A DNA stretch of 64,000 bases, from the NCBI GenBank assembly GCA_947502925.1, contig CANNBS010000001.1, positions 124,001-188,000 on the forward strand, in the 5' to 3' direction. Positions 9,098-18,672 of this stretch are shown here, in pieces (the stretch's first letter is position 1; every line of letters starts with the position of its first letter). The DNA comes from an uncultured Marinicella sp. (GTDB lineage Bacteria > Pseudomonadota > Gammaproteobacteria > Xanthomonadales > Marinicellaceae). The notes beneath the pieces are model-generated. The model worked only from the letters and a program-made list of their open reading frames with translations. It was not told the DNA's origin and did no database searches. The translations under genes were made by a program, and so were the position numbers.

Positions 9098-10056
9098 CCC
9101 AAAATCAGATAACAAGAAACCCAGGCACTGAAATTAATTTAGACTGGATTAACAATATTCAGGCCAACACCAGCGCGACCGAACGCCGTGCAGCCACTTT
9201 GGGCGCCCGGCGCTCCATAAAAAAAGACCACCAGGCCGCCTGGCTGATTAAAGCCATCAGCCTTATTGACTTAACTACTCTAGCCGGTGATGACACCGAA
9301 CAACGGGTAAGGCGATTATGTGCCAAAGCCAAGAACCCTTTGCGACAGGATTTAAAAGAAGCTTTAGGTATTGGCGATATGAATCTGACGACAGGTGCGG
9401 TTTGTGTTTATCATGATATGCTGGCAACAGCCCATAAAGCGCTGGAAGGTACTGACATTCATCTGGCTGCTGTCTCAACGGGTTTTCCCGCCGGTTTAAC
9501 GCCGCATGAACTCAAAGTTGCCGAAATTAAAGCCTCGGTGAAAGCCGGTGCCGATGAAATCGATGTGGTGATTACCCGTAAACATGTTTTTAAACAAGAC
9601 TGGCAGGCTTTATACGATGAAGTCAGGGAATACCGCGAAGCCTGCGGTGATGCCCATTTGAAAACCATTTTAGCCACCGGTGAGCTCGCTACTTTAAGGA
9701 ATGTCGCCAAAGCCTCAATGGTGTGTATGATGGCCGGCGCTGATTTCATCAAAACCTCCACCGGTAAAGAATCGGTGAATGCCACCTTACCGGTGTCACT
9801 GACCATGATCCGCCAGATTCGTGATTATTTACATTTAACCGGTTATAAAGTGGGTTATAAGCCCGCCGGTGGCATCAGCAAAGCCAAAGACGCCCTGGTG
9901 TATTTATCGATGATGAAAGAAGAACTGGGTGACGAATGGCTCGAACCGGAACTGTTCCGTTTCGGCGCGTCCAGTTTGCTCGGCGATATTGAACGTCAGC
10001 TGGAACATCATGTCACCGGCCATTATTCAGCCGCCCATCGTCACGCCATAGGCTAA
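9094..10056 (+). CDS. deoC: Deoxyribose-phosphate aldolase
   Basis: Class I aldolase splitting 2-deoxyribose 5-phosphate into glyceraldehyde 3-phosphate and acetaldehyde. It has the DeoC motifs: IDLTTLAGDD, VSTGFPAG, GADEIDVV, the Schiff-base Lys in ADFIKTSTGK and the second Lys in GYKPAGGI. At 320 residues it is the longer DeoC form (E. coli has 259), with an extended N-terminus. Its start overlaps the tetR stop (ATGA). Downstream genes provide an acetaldehyde dehydrogenase and nucleoside phosphorylases, giving a coherent deoxynucleoside catabolic operon. Confidence 0.95.
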   Translation: MTQNQITRNPGTEINLDWINNIQANTSATERRAATLGARRSIKKDHQAAWLIKAISLIDLTTLAGDDTEQRVRRLCAKAKNPLRQDLKEALGIGDMNLTTGAVCVYHDMLATAHKALEGTDIHLAAVSTGFPAGLTPHELKVAEIKASVKAGADEIDVVITRKHVFKQDWQALYDEVREYREACGDAHLKTILATGELATLRNVAKASMVCMMAGADFIKTSTGKESVNATLPVSLTMIRQIRDYLHLTGYKVGYKPAGGISKAKDALVYLSMMKEELGDEWLEPELFRFGASSLLGDIERQLEHHVTGHYSAAHRHAIG

Positions 10057-10061
10057 AAATT

Positions 10062-12413
10062 ATGAACATTAAAGAGATACTAAAAACCATGGATTACGGC
10101 ACCGCTCCTGAAAGTCAAACCGCTGCTAATGAGTGGTTAAAACAATCACCCTTTGGTCATTTTATTAACAATAAATGGGTTAAAGGCGATAACCACTTTG
10201 ACAGTATTAACCCGGCCACCGGTAAAAAACTGGCACAAATCAGCCAGGCCGATAATGTCGTCGTTAACAAAGCCGTTAAAGCCGCCGAACAAGCCGCGCC
10301 GAAATGGCAGGCCTTAAGCGGTCACGAACGCGCCAAGTATTTATATGCGCTGGCACGCCTGATTCAGAAAAACAGCCGCATTCTTTCGGTTTTAGAAACT
10401 TTGGATAATGGCAAACCGATACGGGAAAGCCGCGATATTGACATACCATTAGCCGCCAGGCATTTTTATCACCATGCCGGCTGGGCACAATTACTCGATT
10501 CCGAATTACCCGACCATAAAGCCCTTGGTGTTGTTGGCCAGGTCATTCCCTGGAATTTCCCGATGCTGATGATGGCCTGGAAAATCGCCCCGGCCATTGC
10601 CACCGGCAATACCGTGGTGTTAAAGCCAGCCGAACAAACGTCCTTAACGGCACTTTATTTTGCCGAATTGTGCCAACAGGCCAACTTACCCGAAGGTGTG
10701 GTGAATATCGTTACCGGTGACGGCCGGGTCGGTGAAGCCATTGTTAATCACAAAGATATTCAGAAAATCGCTTTTACCGGTTCCACCGCCGTCGGTCGGA
10801 AAATCCGCGAAGCCACCGCCGGCAGTGGCAAAAAACTGAGTTTGGAACTGGGCGGCAAATCAGCGTTTATCGTTTGTGAGGATGCCGATCTCGATGCCGC
10901 TGTGGAAGGCGTGGTCGATGCCATCTGGTTTAACCAGGGCGAAGTCTGCTGTGCCGGATCACGCCTGCTCATTCAGGAGTCGGTGGCCGAGCGCTTTGAA
11001 CAGAAGCTTCAGGAACGCATGACTAAATTACGCATCGGCGATCCCCTGGATAAATCCACCGATGTCGGTGCCATTGTTAATAAAGAACAACATCAGAAAA
11101 TTACCGAGATGGTGAACACCGGGGTCAAGCAAGGTGCACGGATTTTACAGGCACCCTGCGAATTACCCAAAGCCGGTTATTTTTACCCACCGACGTTACT
11201 GGCCGATGTGGCGCCCGGCGATCTGGTGGTTCAGGAAGAGATTTTTGGACCCGTACTGGTGGGCATGACTTACCGAACACCGGCTGAAGCGGTGGACTTG
11301 GCCAACAACAGTCGTTATGGACTGGCTGCCACCATCTGGAGTGAAAACATTAATCTGGCACTTCATCTGGCACCCCAAATGCAGGCCGGTGTGGTCTGGA
11401 TTAACTGCGCCAATCAGTTCGATGCCGCCGCTGGTTTTGGTGGTGTGAAAGAATCCGGCTTTGGTCGTGAAGGTGGTTTTGAAGGCCTGTTTGAATACCT
11501 CAAACCCAGTGACTTTAGTGCCAAAAAATCTGCTCAAAAAGCCAACAAAGCCTCCGGTGAAAGCATTGCAACTGACGCCATGGACAGAACCGCAAAAATG
11601 TACATCGGCGGCAAACAGGTCCGACCGGATGGTGGCTATTCCTATCCGGTATTAAACGCCAAAGGTACCACCATTACGCAAGCCGGTCTTGGTAACCGCA
11701 AAGATGTCCGCAATGCCGTGGAAGCCGCTGCTAATGCGAAACAATGGTCAAAAATGACGGCTTATCAACGCCAGCAAGTCATGTATTTTATTGCCGAGAA
11801 CTTAAGCCTGAGAACCGATGAATTTATCGACCGCTTAAAAGACTTCGGCCACAGCCCAGGCGCTGCCAAAAAAGAAGTTGAACAAAGTATCGAACGGCTG
11901 AATTATTATGCCGCCTGGTGCGATAAATTTGACGGTCGGGTGCATGCTGTACCGATGCGGGCAGTGGCCATGGCCATGCATGAACCGATTGGCGTGATTG
12001 GCATCGCCTGCCCGGCCGAAAACCCTTTGTTAAGTTTTGTGTCTCTTATGGCACCGGCACTGGCCATGGGTAATCGTGTGGTGATGCTGGCCGATGAAGC
12101 CTTTCCTTTACCGGCATTGGATTTGTATCAGGTTATAAACACATCCGATGTACCCGCGGGCACCGTGAATATTTTATCGGGTCGGCATGAGGATATGCTG
12201 AAAACACTGGCCGGGCATTTAAACCTGGATGCGCTCTGGTATTTCGGCGATCAAGCCGGTGCCACTTTGGTGGAACAAGAATCGGCACTTAATTTAAAAC
12301 GCACCTGGACCCATACTGAGGCCAAAGACTGGACTTCAGTCAAAGCCCGGGGCAAAACATTTTTACGCCATAGCGTGGAAGTGAAAAACATCTGGACACC
12401 TTACGGCGAATAA
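10062..12413 (+). CDS. Tandem aldehyde dehydrogenase, second domain degenerate
   Basis: 783 residues with two aldehyde dehydrogenase modules. The first (about residues 30-490) is complete: PWNFPMLMMAWKIAPA, FTGSTAVGRKI, LELGGKSAFIV and the catalytic Cys in NQGEVCCAGSRL. The second (about 510-783) keeps a cofactor-binding-like half (GVIGIACPAENPLLSF, AGTVNILSGR) but I see no catalytic Cys motif, so it looks structural. Only 5 bases separate it from deoC; it very likely oxidises the acetaldehyde released by DeoC, to acetate. ATG at 10062 has a poor ribosome site; another ATG lies at 10089. No frameshift is visible between the modules. Confidence 0.9.
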   Translation: MNIKEILKTMDYGTAPESQTAANEWLKQSPFGHFINNKWVKGDNHFDSINPATGKKLAQISQADNVVVNKAVKAAEQAAPKWQALSGHERAKYLYALARLIQKNSRILSVLETLDNGKPIRESRDIDIPLAARHFYHHAGWAQLLDSELPDHKALGVVGQVIPWNFPMLMMAWKIAPAIATGNTVVLKPAEQTSLTALYFAELCQQANLPEGVVNIVTGDGRVGEAIVNHKDIQKIAFTGSTAVGRKIREATAGSGKKLSLELGGKSAFIVCEDADLDAAVEGVVDAIWFNQGEVCCAGSRLLIQESVAERFEQKLQERMTKLRIGDPLDKSTDVGAIVNKEQHQKITEMVNTGVKQGARILQAPCELPKAGYFYPPTLLADVAPGDLVVQEEIFGPVLVGMTYRTPAEAVDLANNSRYGLAATIWSENINLALHLAPQMQAGVVWINCANQFDAAAGFGGVKESGFGREGGFEGLFEYLKPSDFSAKKSAQKANKASGESIATDAMDRTAKMYIGGKQVRPDGGYSYPVLNAKGTTITQAGLGNRKDVRNAVEAAANAKQWSKMTAYQRQQVMYFIAENLSLRTDEFIDRLKDFGHSPGAAKKEVEQSIERLNYYAAWCDKFDGRVHAVPMRAVAMAMHEPIGVIGIACPAENPLLSFVSLMAPALAMGNRVVMLADEAFPLPALDLYQVINTSDVPAGTVNILSGRHEDMLKTLAGHLNLDALWYFGDQAGATLVEQESALNLKRTWTHTEAKDWTSVKARGKTFLRHSVEVKNIWTPYGE

Positions 12414-12423
12414 CGGACTAATC

Positions 12424-13254
12424 ATGACAAAAAATACAGATTTATTAACAGAACAACACCGTGCTGCTGCGCGCATAATTGACGATGCCTGCGGTGAATT
12501 ACGCCCTAAAGTGGCTCTGATTTTAGGCTCCGGCCTGGGCAAAGTCAGCGAAGCGGTGGAAGTGATAGAACGCCTGGATTATAAAGACTTGCCCGGTTTT
12601 CCCGAACTCGGTGTCGGCGGTCACAGTGGCACCTTATCGATTGTCACTCTGGACGGGCATCCGTTAATTGTTTTGAATGGTCGCTGTCATTATTACGAAC
12701 AAGCCGATGCCGCGGCCATGGCACCGATTATCGGTGCCTTGAAAGCATCTGCCGTTGAAACTTTAATTATCACCAATGCCGCCGGTTCCCTGTTAAATCA
12801 GGTCCCCGGCTCGATTATGCTGATTAAGGATTATTTGAACTTCACCGGCCAGTCACCGCTCTTCGGTTGTCCGCACGATCAGCGCTTTGTGAATATGGCC
12901 AACGCCTATAACGCCGATTTCAGGTATTATTTTAAGCAAATCGCCCGACAACATAAAATTCCACTGTCACAAGGCGTTTATGCCTGGATGGCAGGACCTC
13001 AATTTGAAACCCCGGCAGAAATTAAAGCCATCCGCCAGCTCGGCGCTGATGCAGTTGGCATGTCCACCGTCCCGGAAACCATTCTGGCACGATATCACGG
13101 CATGAAAGTCGCCGGCTTATCGGTGATCACCAATTACGGTGCCGGTATGGACGACGGCGGCATCAGCCACGACCAAACCCTCAGCTATGCGCCTAAAGCC
13201 GCCAACGACATGAAACAACTCATCGCCGGCTTTTTAGACCATTATTACGCCTAA
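12424..13254 (+). CDS. punA: Purine-nucleoside phosphorylase (trimeric PunA type)
   Basis: Phosphorolysis of purine (deoxy)nucleosides to base and (deoxy)ribose 1-phosphate, feeding DeoC after isomerisation. It has 276 residues, the size of the trimeric PNP class and not of hexameric DeoD. Motifs: phosphate-binding LILGSGLG, GHSGTL, LNGRCHYYE, TNAAGSLL, YAWMAGPQFETPAEIKA and GMSTVPETILA, then SVITNYGAGM. Ten bases after the aldehyde dehydrogenase gene, so the same operon. No phosphopentomutase (deoB) is in the window. Confidence 0.94.
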   Translation: MTKNTDLLTEQHRAAARIIDDACGELRPKVALILGSGLGKVSEAVEVIERLDYKDLPGFPELGVGGHSGTLSIVTLDGHPLIVLNGRCHYYEQADAAAMAPIIGALKASAVETLIITNAAGSLLNQVPGSIMLIKDYLNFTGQSPLFGCPHDQRFVNMANAYNADFRYYFKQIARQHKIPLSQGVYAWMAGPQFETPAEIKAIRQLGADAVGMSTVPETILARYHGMKVAGLSVITNYGAGMDDGGISHDQTLSYAPKAANDMKQLIAGFLDHYYA

Positions 13255-13318
13255 ATGGACTTAGGTGTGCAGCCTAAGATTGGACTCAGTAGCGGCGACT
13301 TAAATCAATTTTCTAACT

Positions 13319-13350
13319 GCGACATCCTCGTGCTCCGACACGGGGATCCA
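13319..13350 (+). repeat. Dispersed palindromic repeat, diverged forward copy
   Basis: Reads GACATCCTCGTGCTCCGACA then CGGGGATCCA. It aligns to the forward unit at 50717 with several changes, and is followed, as at 14920 and 19388, by a short GTTCAC/GTGAAC hairpin and an AAAAGC..GTTTTT tail. Pairs with the reverse copy at 13432. Confidence 0.65.
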
Positions 13351-13431
13351 CGTTCACAAAGTGAACAAAAGCACAGTTTTTACTTGTCTATTTTGAAGCA
13401 TACAAAAGCCGATTATTAACAGATATCAAGC

Positions 13432-13462
13432 ATGGGTCTCCGGATCAAGTCCGAAGACGTCG
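13432..13462 (-). repeat. Dispersed palindromic repeat, reverse copy
   Basis: Starts ATGGGTCTCCGGATCAAGTC and continues CGAAGACGTCG; identical over 31 bases to the copies at 19240 and 50836. The unit folds on itself (TCTCCGG / CCGAAGA arms). Confidence 0.85.
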
Positions 13463-13545
13463 CAGGTAGATACAGGATATTGCTTCCGCTCGCACAAACC
13501 CTCTCAATCCGTTAAAATACCTGTTTAACCACGTCTGATAACGAC

Positions 13546-14853
13546 ATGCTGCCCCAGGAAATCATTAAAAAGAAACGTGACGGTCTGACTTTATCCACCG
13601 ATGAACTTAATGAGTTCGTCCGTGGCGTCACCGATGAGTCGGTGAGCGAAGCCCAGATTGCCGCTTTTGCCATGGCGGTGTATTTTCAGGACATGGACTT
13701 TGAGGAATGCCGAGATTTTACCTTTGCCATGCAGCATTCGGGTGATACGTTGGATTGGTCGGATTGTGATTTACGCGGCCCGGTGCTGGATAAACATTCC
13801 ACCGGTGGTGTCGGCGATAAAGTCTCACTGATGCTGGCACCGATTTTGGCCGCCTGTGGCGCGCATGTGCCGATGATTTCAGGGAGGGGCCTCGGCCACA
13901 CCGGTGGCACTTTGGATAAGCTCGAAGCCATTCCCGGCTATAACACCCACATCGACGTGACTGAATTTAAACGCATCACCCGAAAAGTCGGCTGCTCCAT
14001 TATCGGCCAGACATCTAAACTGGCCCCGGCGGATAAACGCATCTACGCCACCCGTGATATCACCGCCACCGTTGATTGTATCCCCCTCATCACCGCATCG
14101 ATTCTCTCGAAAAAGCTCGCTTCAGGACTCGATGCCCTGATTATGGATGTGAAATGCGGAAATGGCGCTTTCGCCAATAACCCGGAGATGGCGCGCGCGC
14201 TTGCCAAGAACATCGTTAAGGTCTCACCGATTCCAACCCGAGCCCTGATTACCGATATGAATCAGGTCCTCGGCCACTCCGCCGGAAACGCTGTGGAAAT
14301 CCGAGAAACCATTGACTACCTCACAGGCGATCACGTCGATACCCGCTTACACGAACTGGTGAAACGCCTGGCCGCCGAATTACTCCTGATGGGCAATATT
14401 GAATCAGACCTCGATACCGCATTAATTAAAGTCCAAACCGTTCTCGATAACGGTCAGGCCGCAGAAAAATTCAGCTTTATGACCTCAGTCCACGGCGGCC
14501 CGGCGGACCTCATCGACAAACCGGAAGACTATCTCAAACGCGCCCCAATCATCGAACCCGTATTCGTCCCCGAAGCCGGCACCCTGACCGCCACCGCCTG
14601 CCGCGACATCGGCCTGATCGTGGTCGAACTCGGCGGCGGCCGCCGAAAATCCGCCGATCAAATCAACCACAGCGTCGGCCTCACCCAACTCGCCCCGATT
14701 GGTACATATTTAGATAATCAAACACCCTTATGCTTAGTTCATGCTAAATCAAAAGAAGATTTCGAACGTGCAAAAGCGCAGTTATTGAAAGCAGTTACTG
14801 TGAGTGATAAAACAGTAGAGACAGAACAGTCGATTATTAATGAGGTGATTTGA
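13546..14853 (+). CDS. deoA: Thymidine phosphorylase
   Basis: Cleaves thymidine and deoxyuridine to base and 2-deoxyribose 1-phosphate, completing the deoxynucleoside route. 435 residues, close to E. coli DeoA (440). Motifs: KHSTGGVGDK, the family signature SGRGLGHTGGTLDKLEAIPG, KLAPADKRIYATRD, and MDVKCGNGAF. Base use changes within the gene: about 14.1-14.7 kb is strongly C-ending, while the last 150 bases are AT-rich, which may mark recombination. A short inverted repeat (AGGTGAT/ATCACCT, 14843-14863) spans the stop, without a T-run. Confidence 0.95.
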   Translation: MLPQEIIKKKRDGLTLSTDELNEFVRGVTDESVSEAQIAAFAMAVYFQDMDFEECRDFTFAMQHSGDTLDWSDCDLRGPVLDKHSTGGVGDKVSLMLAPILAACGAHVPMISGRGLGHTGGTLDKLEAIPGYNTHIDVTEFKRITRKVGCSIIGQTSKLAPADKRIYATRDITATVDCIPLITASILSKKLASGLDALIMDVKCGNGAFANNPEMARALAKNIVKVSPIPTRALITDMNQVLGHSAGNAVEIRETIDYLTGDHVDTRLHELVKRLAAELLLMGNIESDLDTALIKVQTVLDNGQAAEKFSFMTSVHGGPADLIDKPEDYLKRAPIIEPVFVPEAGTLTATACRDIGLIVVELGGGRRKSADQINHSVGLTQLAPIGTYLDNQTPLCLVHAKSKEDFERAKAQLLKAVTVSDKTVETEQSIINEVI

Positions 14854-14889
14854 AACATCACCTGTCGCCCCGCCTATTTAAAAATTAAG

Positions 14890-14950
14890 CGACGTATTCG
14901 GGCTTGACCCGGATATCCAGTGAGCGCAGCGAACAAAAGCGAAGCTTTTA
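14890..14950 (+). repeat. Dispersed palindromic repeat with hairpin tail
   Basis: The unit 14890-14920 opens CGACGTATTCGGGCTTGACC and ends CGGATATCCAG. It is followed by a GAGCGCAGCGAAC segment and the near-palindrome AAAAGCGAAGCTTTT (14935-14949). The tail contains the stop codon of the truncated hicB-like gene on the other strand. Confidence 0.8.
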
Positions 14951-15121
14951 TTTACTACAATCCTCGATATACTCATCCACAACCGCATGAAAGGATTCTT
15001 TCACTTCTTCGGCCGTGGCACCATCAAACACCAGAATATCAGAGGTATCCACCACCTCACCAATAAAGGTCTCATCTTCATCGCTGTATTTTATCGCTGC
15101 TTCGTAATTTTTGTATTTCAT
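14948..15121 (-). pseudogene. Truncated HicB-like antitoxin N-terminal domain
   Basis: A 57-residue frame starting MKYKNYEAAIKYSDEDETFI, continuing with GEVVDTSDILVFDG, ATAEEVKESF and HAVVDEYIEDCSK. This is the HicB partial-RNase-H-like domain pattern (Y-x-A-x-I with acidic turn, F-x-G, then SFHxxVDxYxxxC). A full HicB normally continues for 50 or more residues into a DNA-binding domain, which is absent. The stop falls inside the tail of the dispersed repeat at 14890-14950, which suggests that repeat arrival cut the gene. No HicA toxin is adjacent. It could still be a working short protein. Confidence 0.65.
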
Positions 15122-15159
15122 AACTTGTAACCTGTTTCAGTCAATAATTACCCACTTCT

Positions 15160-15408
15160 CTATTTAGCTAGCTTTATCCTTAGAAGAAAATTATCCAAAT
15201 CATCTTCATTATCAAAATGACAATCACTTTCTGATTTTTCTTGAGAGAAATTTATCACTGTACGATAATGGTTAAAGACTCTATATGAGACACCTTCATA
15301 GTTATAAACATAAAAAATTTTGCTCAAGTCTTTATTTGAAACAAGAATAGCTTCAATTGTTCTTGAAGGCCGTAAATACTCTGTATTTTTGATTTTGATA
15401 TTATTCAT
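15160..15408 (-). CDS. Hypothetical protein, 82 residues
   Basis: Not recognised. A soluble 82-residue protein starting MNNIKIKNTEYLRPSRTIEA, with a beta-rich feel (IFYVYNYEGVSYRVFNHYRTV) and an acidic stretch before the end (ESDCHFDNEDDLDNFLL). It is AT-rich like the helicase gene, divergent from it, and directly upstream of the hicB-like remnant. It is not HicA: size and motifs differ. Confidence 0.5.
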   Translation of the reverse strand: MNNIKIKNTEYLRPSRTIEAILVSNKDLSKIFYVYNYEGVSYRVFNHYRTVINFSQEKSESDCHFDNEDDLDNFLLRIKLAK

Positions 15409-15528
15409 TAACTAATTTTTTCTCAATATCTTCATATTAATGTGGTTTATCTTATCGGCTGTTTTATTAAAGAAACTCGTTTTGAACTATTAATTGTTTA
15501 TAATGTTATAAAAAATTGAATACAAACA

Positions 15529-18500
15529 ATGGAAACTGGCCTTTACGAACAACTCATCAATAAAGTTATAGAGCTTAAAATAAATCGACTGGACGTCGAT
15601 ATATTCTATATTAACACTACACCCATAGATAAATCCGAAGCCAGTAAAGTTCTCTCTCAATATCTAAGCCAAGTGATTCAATATGCCCTTAATCAATTAA
15701 GTGGTAAAGACAGCTTGGAACAACAAATTAAAATATCTAATCGTGTTATTAAATTATTAAGTGAAGAAATAGCTGACTCGGATATTGATGAAAACATTAT
15801 TACCGCAGAAGCCAACATACTTACAGCCATATTAAGCAAACTAAATGCTGATTATTCAGACTTCAAATCTCACGTTAAAGAAATTACTCCCTATACCCGA
15901 CTATCTCATAGTGAATTATTTACGGGTAATAATGCAGGTATTTCTTTAGAGAGCGAAATTAAAAAAGAGATTTTATCTTCAGATAAGGTTAGTTTTTTAG
16001 TTTCATTTATTAAATGGACTGGTATCCGTATCTTTGAAAAAGAACTGATTGAATTCACAAATCGCGGTGGCGAATTAAAAATCATCACGACTTCTTACAT
16101 GGGCGCCACTGATTTAAAAGCTGTTCAATTTTTATCGAGCCTTAAAAATACCGAAATCAAAGTTTCATACAATACCAGCAATGAACGCTTACATGCTAAA
16201 GCCTATCTTTTTCATCGCAACACAGGCTTTCATACGGGCTATATTGGCTCGTCAAACCTTTCTCGTTCTGCGCTAACGAACGGTCTTGAGTGGAATATAA
16301 AATTAACCACTCAGGAGGTGAGTCATTTAATTGAAAAATTTCAAAAAACATTCGAGACCTATTGGCAAGACCGAGAATTCGAACGCTTTACTATAGAACA
16401 ACATTCCGAAAAACTTGGACAAGCGCTCAAACAAGAACGATATGGCACTAAAAGTTCATTTAATGCGACAACACTTTTTGATATCAAGCCTTATAGTTAC
16501 CAACTGGAAATCTTAGAAAAACTACAAACCGAGCGACTTGTTCATAATCGAACTAAAAATTTAGTGGTAGCAGCCACTGGAACTGGTAAAACAGTGATAT
16601 CTGCTTTTGATTTCAAGCAATTTTATCGAAAAAACCCTGAAGCAAAACTATTGTTTGTAGCGCATCGCAAAGAAATTTTACAACAAGCACAAGCAACTTT
16701 TCAGGGGGTATTAAAAGACAATAACTTTGGCGAATTATGGGTAGGTGGGATTCAGCCTGAGCAATTTAAGCATGTTTTTGCCTCCGTTCAAACACTCAAC
16801 AATCAAATCGATTCACTCAATTTAGATTCAAACTATTACGATTTTATTATCATAGACGAAGTTCATCATATAAAAGCCAACAGTTATCGCCCGATATTAA
16901 ACAAGTTTAATCCAAATATTTTACTTGGGTTAACAGCCACGCCTGAACGGATGGATGGTGCGGATATTTTAGAAGATTTTTGTGGTGTTATTGCTGCAGA
17001 AATCCGTTTAGCTGAAGCTTTAAATCGTAAACTATTATGTCCGTTTCAATATTTTGGAATTACTGACAGTATAGATTTATCAAATTTAGAATGGCGAAAT
17101 GGTAAGTATGTTCCTTCTGAACTCACTAAACTTTATACCCAAGATGACCGTCGCGTCCGTGACATTATTAACAGCATCGATAAATACCAAAATAATTTGC
17201 ATCAAACCAAAACTTTGGGCTTCTGTGTTTCTCAAGAACACGCAGAGTATATGGCAGAAAAATTTCACTTAGCTGGATTGAAAGCAGCCTATCTTGTGAG
17301 CTCAAATAGCCAACAACGCCATAAACTTCGACAACAATTTATCCACGGTGAAATCAATTATTTATTTGTCGTTGATATATTTAATGAAGGAGTCGATATC
17401 CCTGAAATTGATACCGTTTTGTTTTTACGACCCACGGAAAGCTTAACTGTTTTCCTACAACAGCTTGGTCGGGGTTTACGTTTATCAGAAGACAAAGATT
17501 GTTTAACGGTACTAGACTTTGTTGGAAATGCCCGCAGTGAATATGACTTCGAATCTAAATTTCGAGCCATGATAGGCAAAACAAACACTTCAGTCCAAAA
17601 GGAACTTAAAGATGACTTCCCTCATTTACCCTTGGGCTGCTCGATTGTTTTAGAGAAAAAAGCCAAAGAAATCATTCTACACAATATCAAAAATGCCACG
17701 AGCTATCGCAAAAATCAGCTGATAAATAAAATCAAAAACTTTAAGAATCAAACTGATTTGCCTTTAACTCTCAAAAACTTCATCAACCTCAATCACGTAC
17801 CTCTTGAGGTTTTATACAAACGCGATTGTTGGACGCGACTATTATATTTAGCTGGGAAGCATCAAGAATTTGATTCCAAGTATGAAAAAGACATTAACCG
17901 TGCCATTTTAAACAAATGGCTTGTTTGTGATTCTTTTAGCTATTTATCGTTTATTCTCAGTTTGGCTAAAAATCATTTTCAAGTTAATGTGTCAGCACTA
18001 TCAGATATTGAAAAACAAATGGCATTGATGCTTCATTATGATGTCTGGCTTGAAAAGCACCCTTTTAAAACCCTTGAGCAAAGTATTCAAGCTATTGGAA
18101 CAAACAAATTTTTGGTCAATGAAATAATTGAAGTATTAGAACTGTTAATCGATAAGATCGACCATTTGGAACAAGATATTGGACTTCCCTATCAGCAACC
18201 TCTAAAAGTTCATAGCCGTTATACCCGCGACCAAATTTTGACCGCTTTTGGTTTCAGTACTTTTGACAAAAAATCACATAATCGCGAAGGTGTGGCACTG
18301 AATAAAGAAACAAATACAGAATTGCTCTTTATCGATTTGCATAAATCCGAAGAAGATTACTCCCCAACCACTTTATATAATGACTATGCCATTAATGATG
18401 TGTTGTTACATTGGCAATCTCAAAATGCCACACGCCCCGACATTGGCAAAGGGTTAGATTATGTTAACCACAAAGAAATTGGACGACATATTTTAATTTT

Positions 18501-18672
18501 TATCCGCCCTCATAAGCGTGATGAGTATGGCTTAACAATGGGCTATCATTTTTTAGGCTCAGCAGAGATGGTGGATACTTATGGTTCCAAACCCATGAAC
18601 ATCACTTGGCGGTTACAAGAACCCATGCCTGCTTACTTGTTAAAAGAATCGGCCAAATTGGCGGTGGGCTAA
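15529..18672 (+). CDS. PLD-nuclease / superfamily 2 helicase / DUF3427 protein
   Basis: 1047 residues in one frame. Order: N-terminal helical region, a phospholipase-D-like nuclease domain (about 130-300; HAKAYLFHRNTGFHTGYIGS then SNLSRSAL, one HxK motif), a superfamily 2 helicase core (about 325-680; Walker A AATGTGKT, Walker B IIDEVHHI, LTATPERMDG, NEGVDIPEIDTVLFLRPT, QQLGRGLR) and a DUF3427-type C-terminal region. Such fusions occur as solitary genes in accessory islands and are suspected defence or DNA-processing enzymes; the role here is inference. The gene is AT-rich relative to its neighbours. Its stop directly abuts the stop of the next, convergent gene. Confidence 0.85.
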   Translation: METGLYEQLINKVIELKINRLDVDIFYINTTPIDKSEASKVLSQYLSQVIQYALNQLSGKDSLEQQIKISNRVIKLLSEEIADSDIDENIITAEANILTAILSKLNADYSDFKSHVKEITPYTRLSHSELFTGNNAGISLESEIKKEILSSDKVSFLVSFIKWTGIRIFEKELIEFTNRGGELKIITTSYMGATDLKAVQFLSSLKNTEIKVSYNTSNERLHAKAYLFHRNTGFHTGYIGSSNLSRSALTNGLEWNIKLTTQEVSHLIEKFQKTFETYWQDREFERFTIEQHSEKLGQALKQERYGTKSSFNATTLFDIKPYSYQLEILEKLQTERLVHNRTKNLVVAATGTGKTVISAFDFKQFYRKNPEAKLLFVAHRKEILQQAQATFQGVLKDNNFGELWVGGIQPEQFKHVFASVQTLNNQIDSLNLDSNYYDFIIIDEVHHIKANSYRPILNKFNPNILLGLTATPERMDGADILEDFCGVIAAEIRLAEALNRKLLCPFQYFGITDSIDLSNLEWRNGKYVPSELTKLYTQDDRRVRDIINSIDKYQNNLHQTKTLGFCVSQEHAEYMAEKFHLAGLKAAYLVSSNSQQRHKLRQQFIHGEINYLFVVDIFNEGVDIPEIDTVLFLRPTESLTVFLQQLGRGLRLSEDKDCLTVLDFVGNARSEYDFESKFRAMIGKTNTSVQKELKDDFPHLPLGCSIVLEKKAKEIILHNIKNATSYRKNQLINKIKNFKNQTDLPLTLKNFINLNHVPLEVLYKRDCWTRLLYLAGKHQEFDSKYEKDINRAILNKWLVCDSFSYLSFILSLAKNHFQVNVSALSDIEKQMALMLHYDVWLEKHPFKTLEQSIQAIGTNKFLVNEIIEVLELLIDKIDHLEQDIGLPYQQPLKVHSRYTRDQILTAFGFSTFDKKSHNREGVALNKETNTELLFIDLHKSEEDYSPTTLYNDYAINDVLLHWQSQNATRPDIGKGLDYVNHKEIGRHILIFIRPHKRDEYGLTMGYHFLGSAEMVDTYGSKPMNITWRLQEPMPAYLLKESAKLAVG

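Larger units (their letters stand above)
13255..13545. other. Gap between punA and deoA carrying an inverted repeat pair
   Basis: No coding region is seen. The stretch holds two copies of the 30-base dispersed palindrome in opposite orientation (13319-13350 and 13432-13462), about 80 bases apart. It separates deoA from the tight deoC-ALDH-punA run, so deoA may have its own promoter or different message stability. Confidence 0.6.

Noticed and set aside
15160..15408. 82-residue protein as HicA partner of the HicB-like remnant
   Set aside because: Too different in motif and length; no double-stranded-RNA-binding-like HicA pattern with its His.
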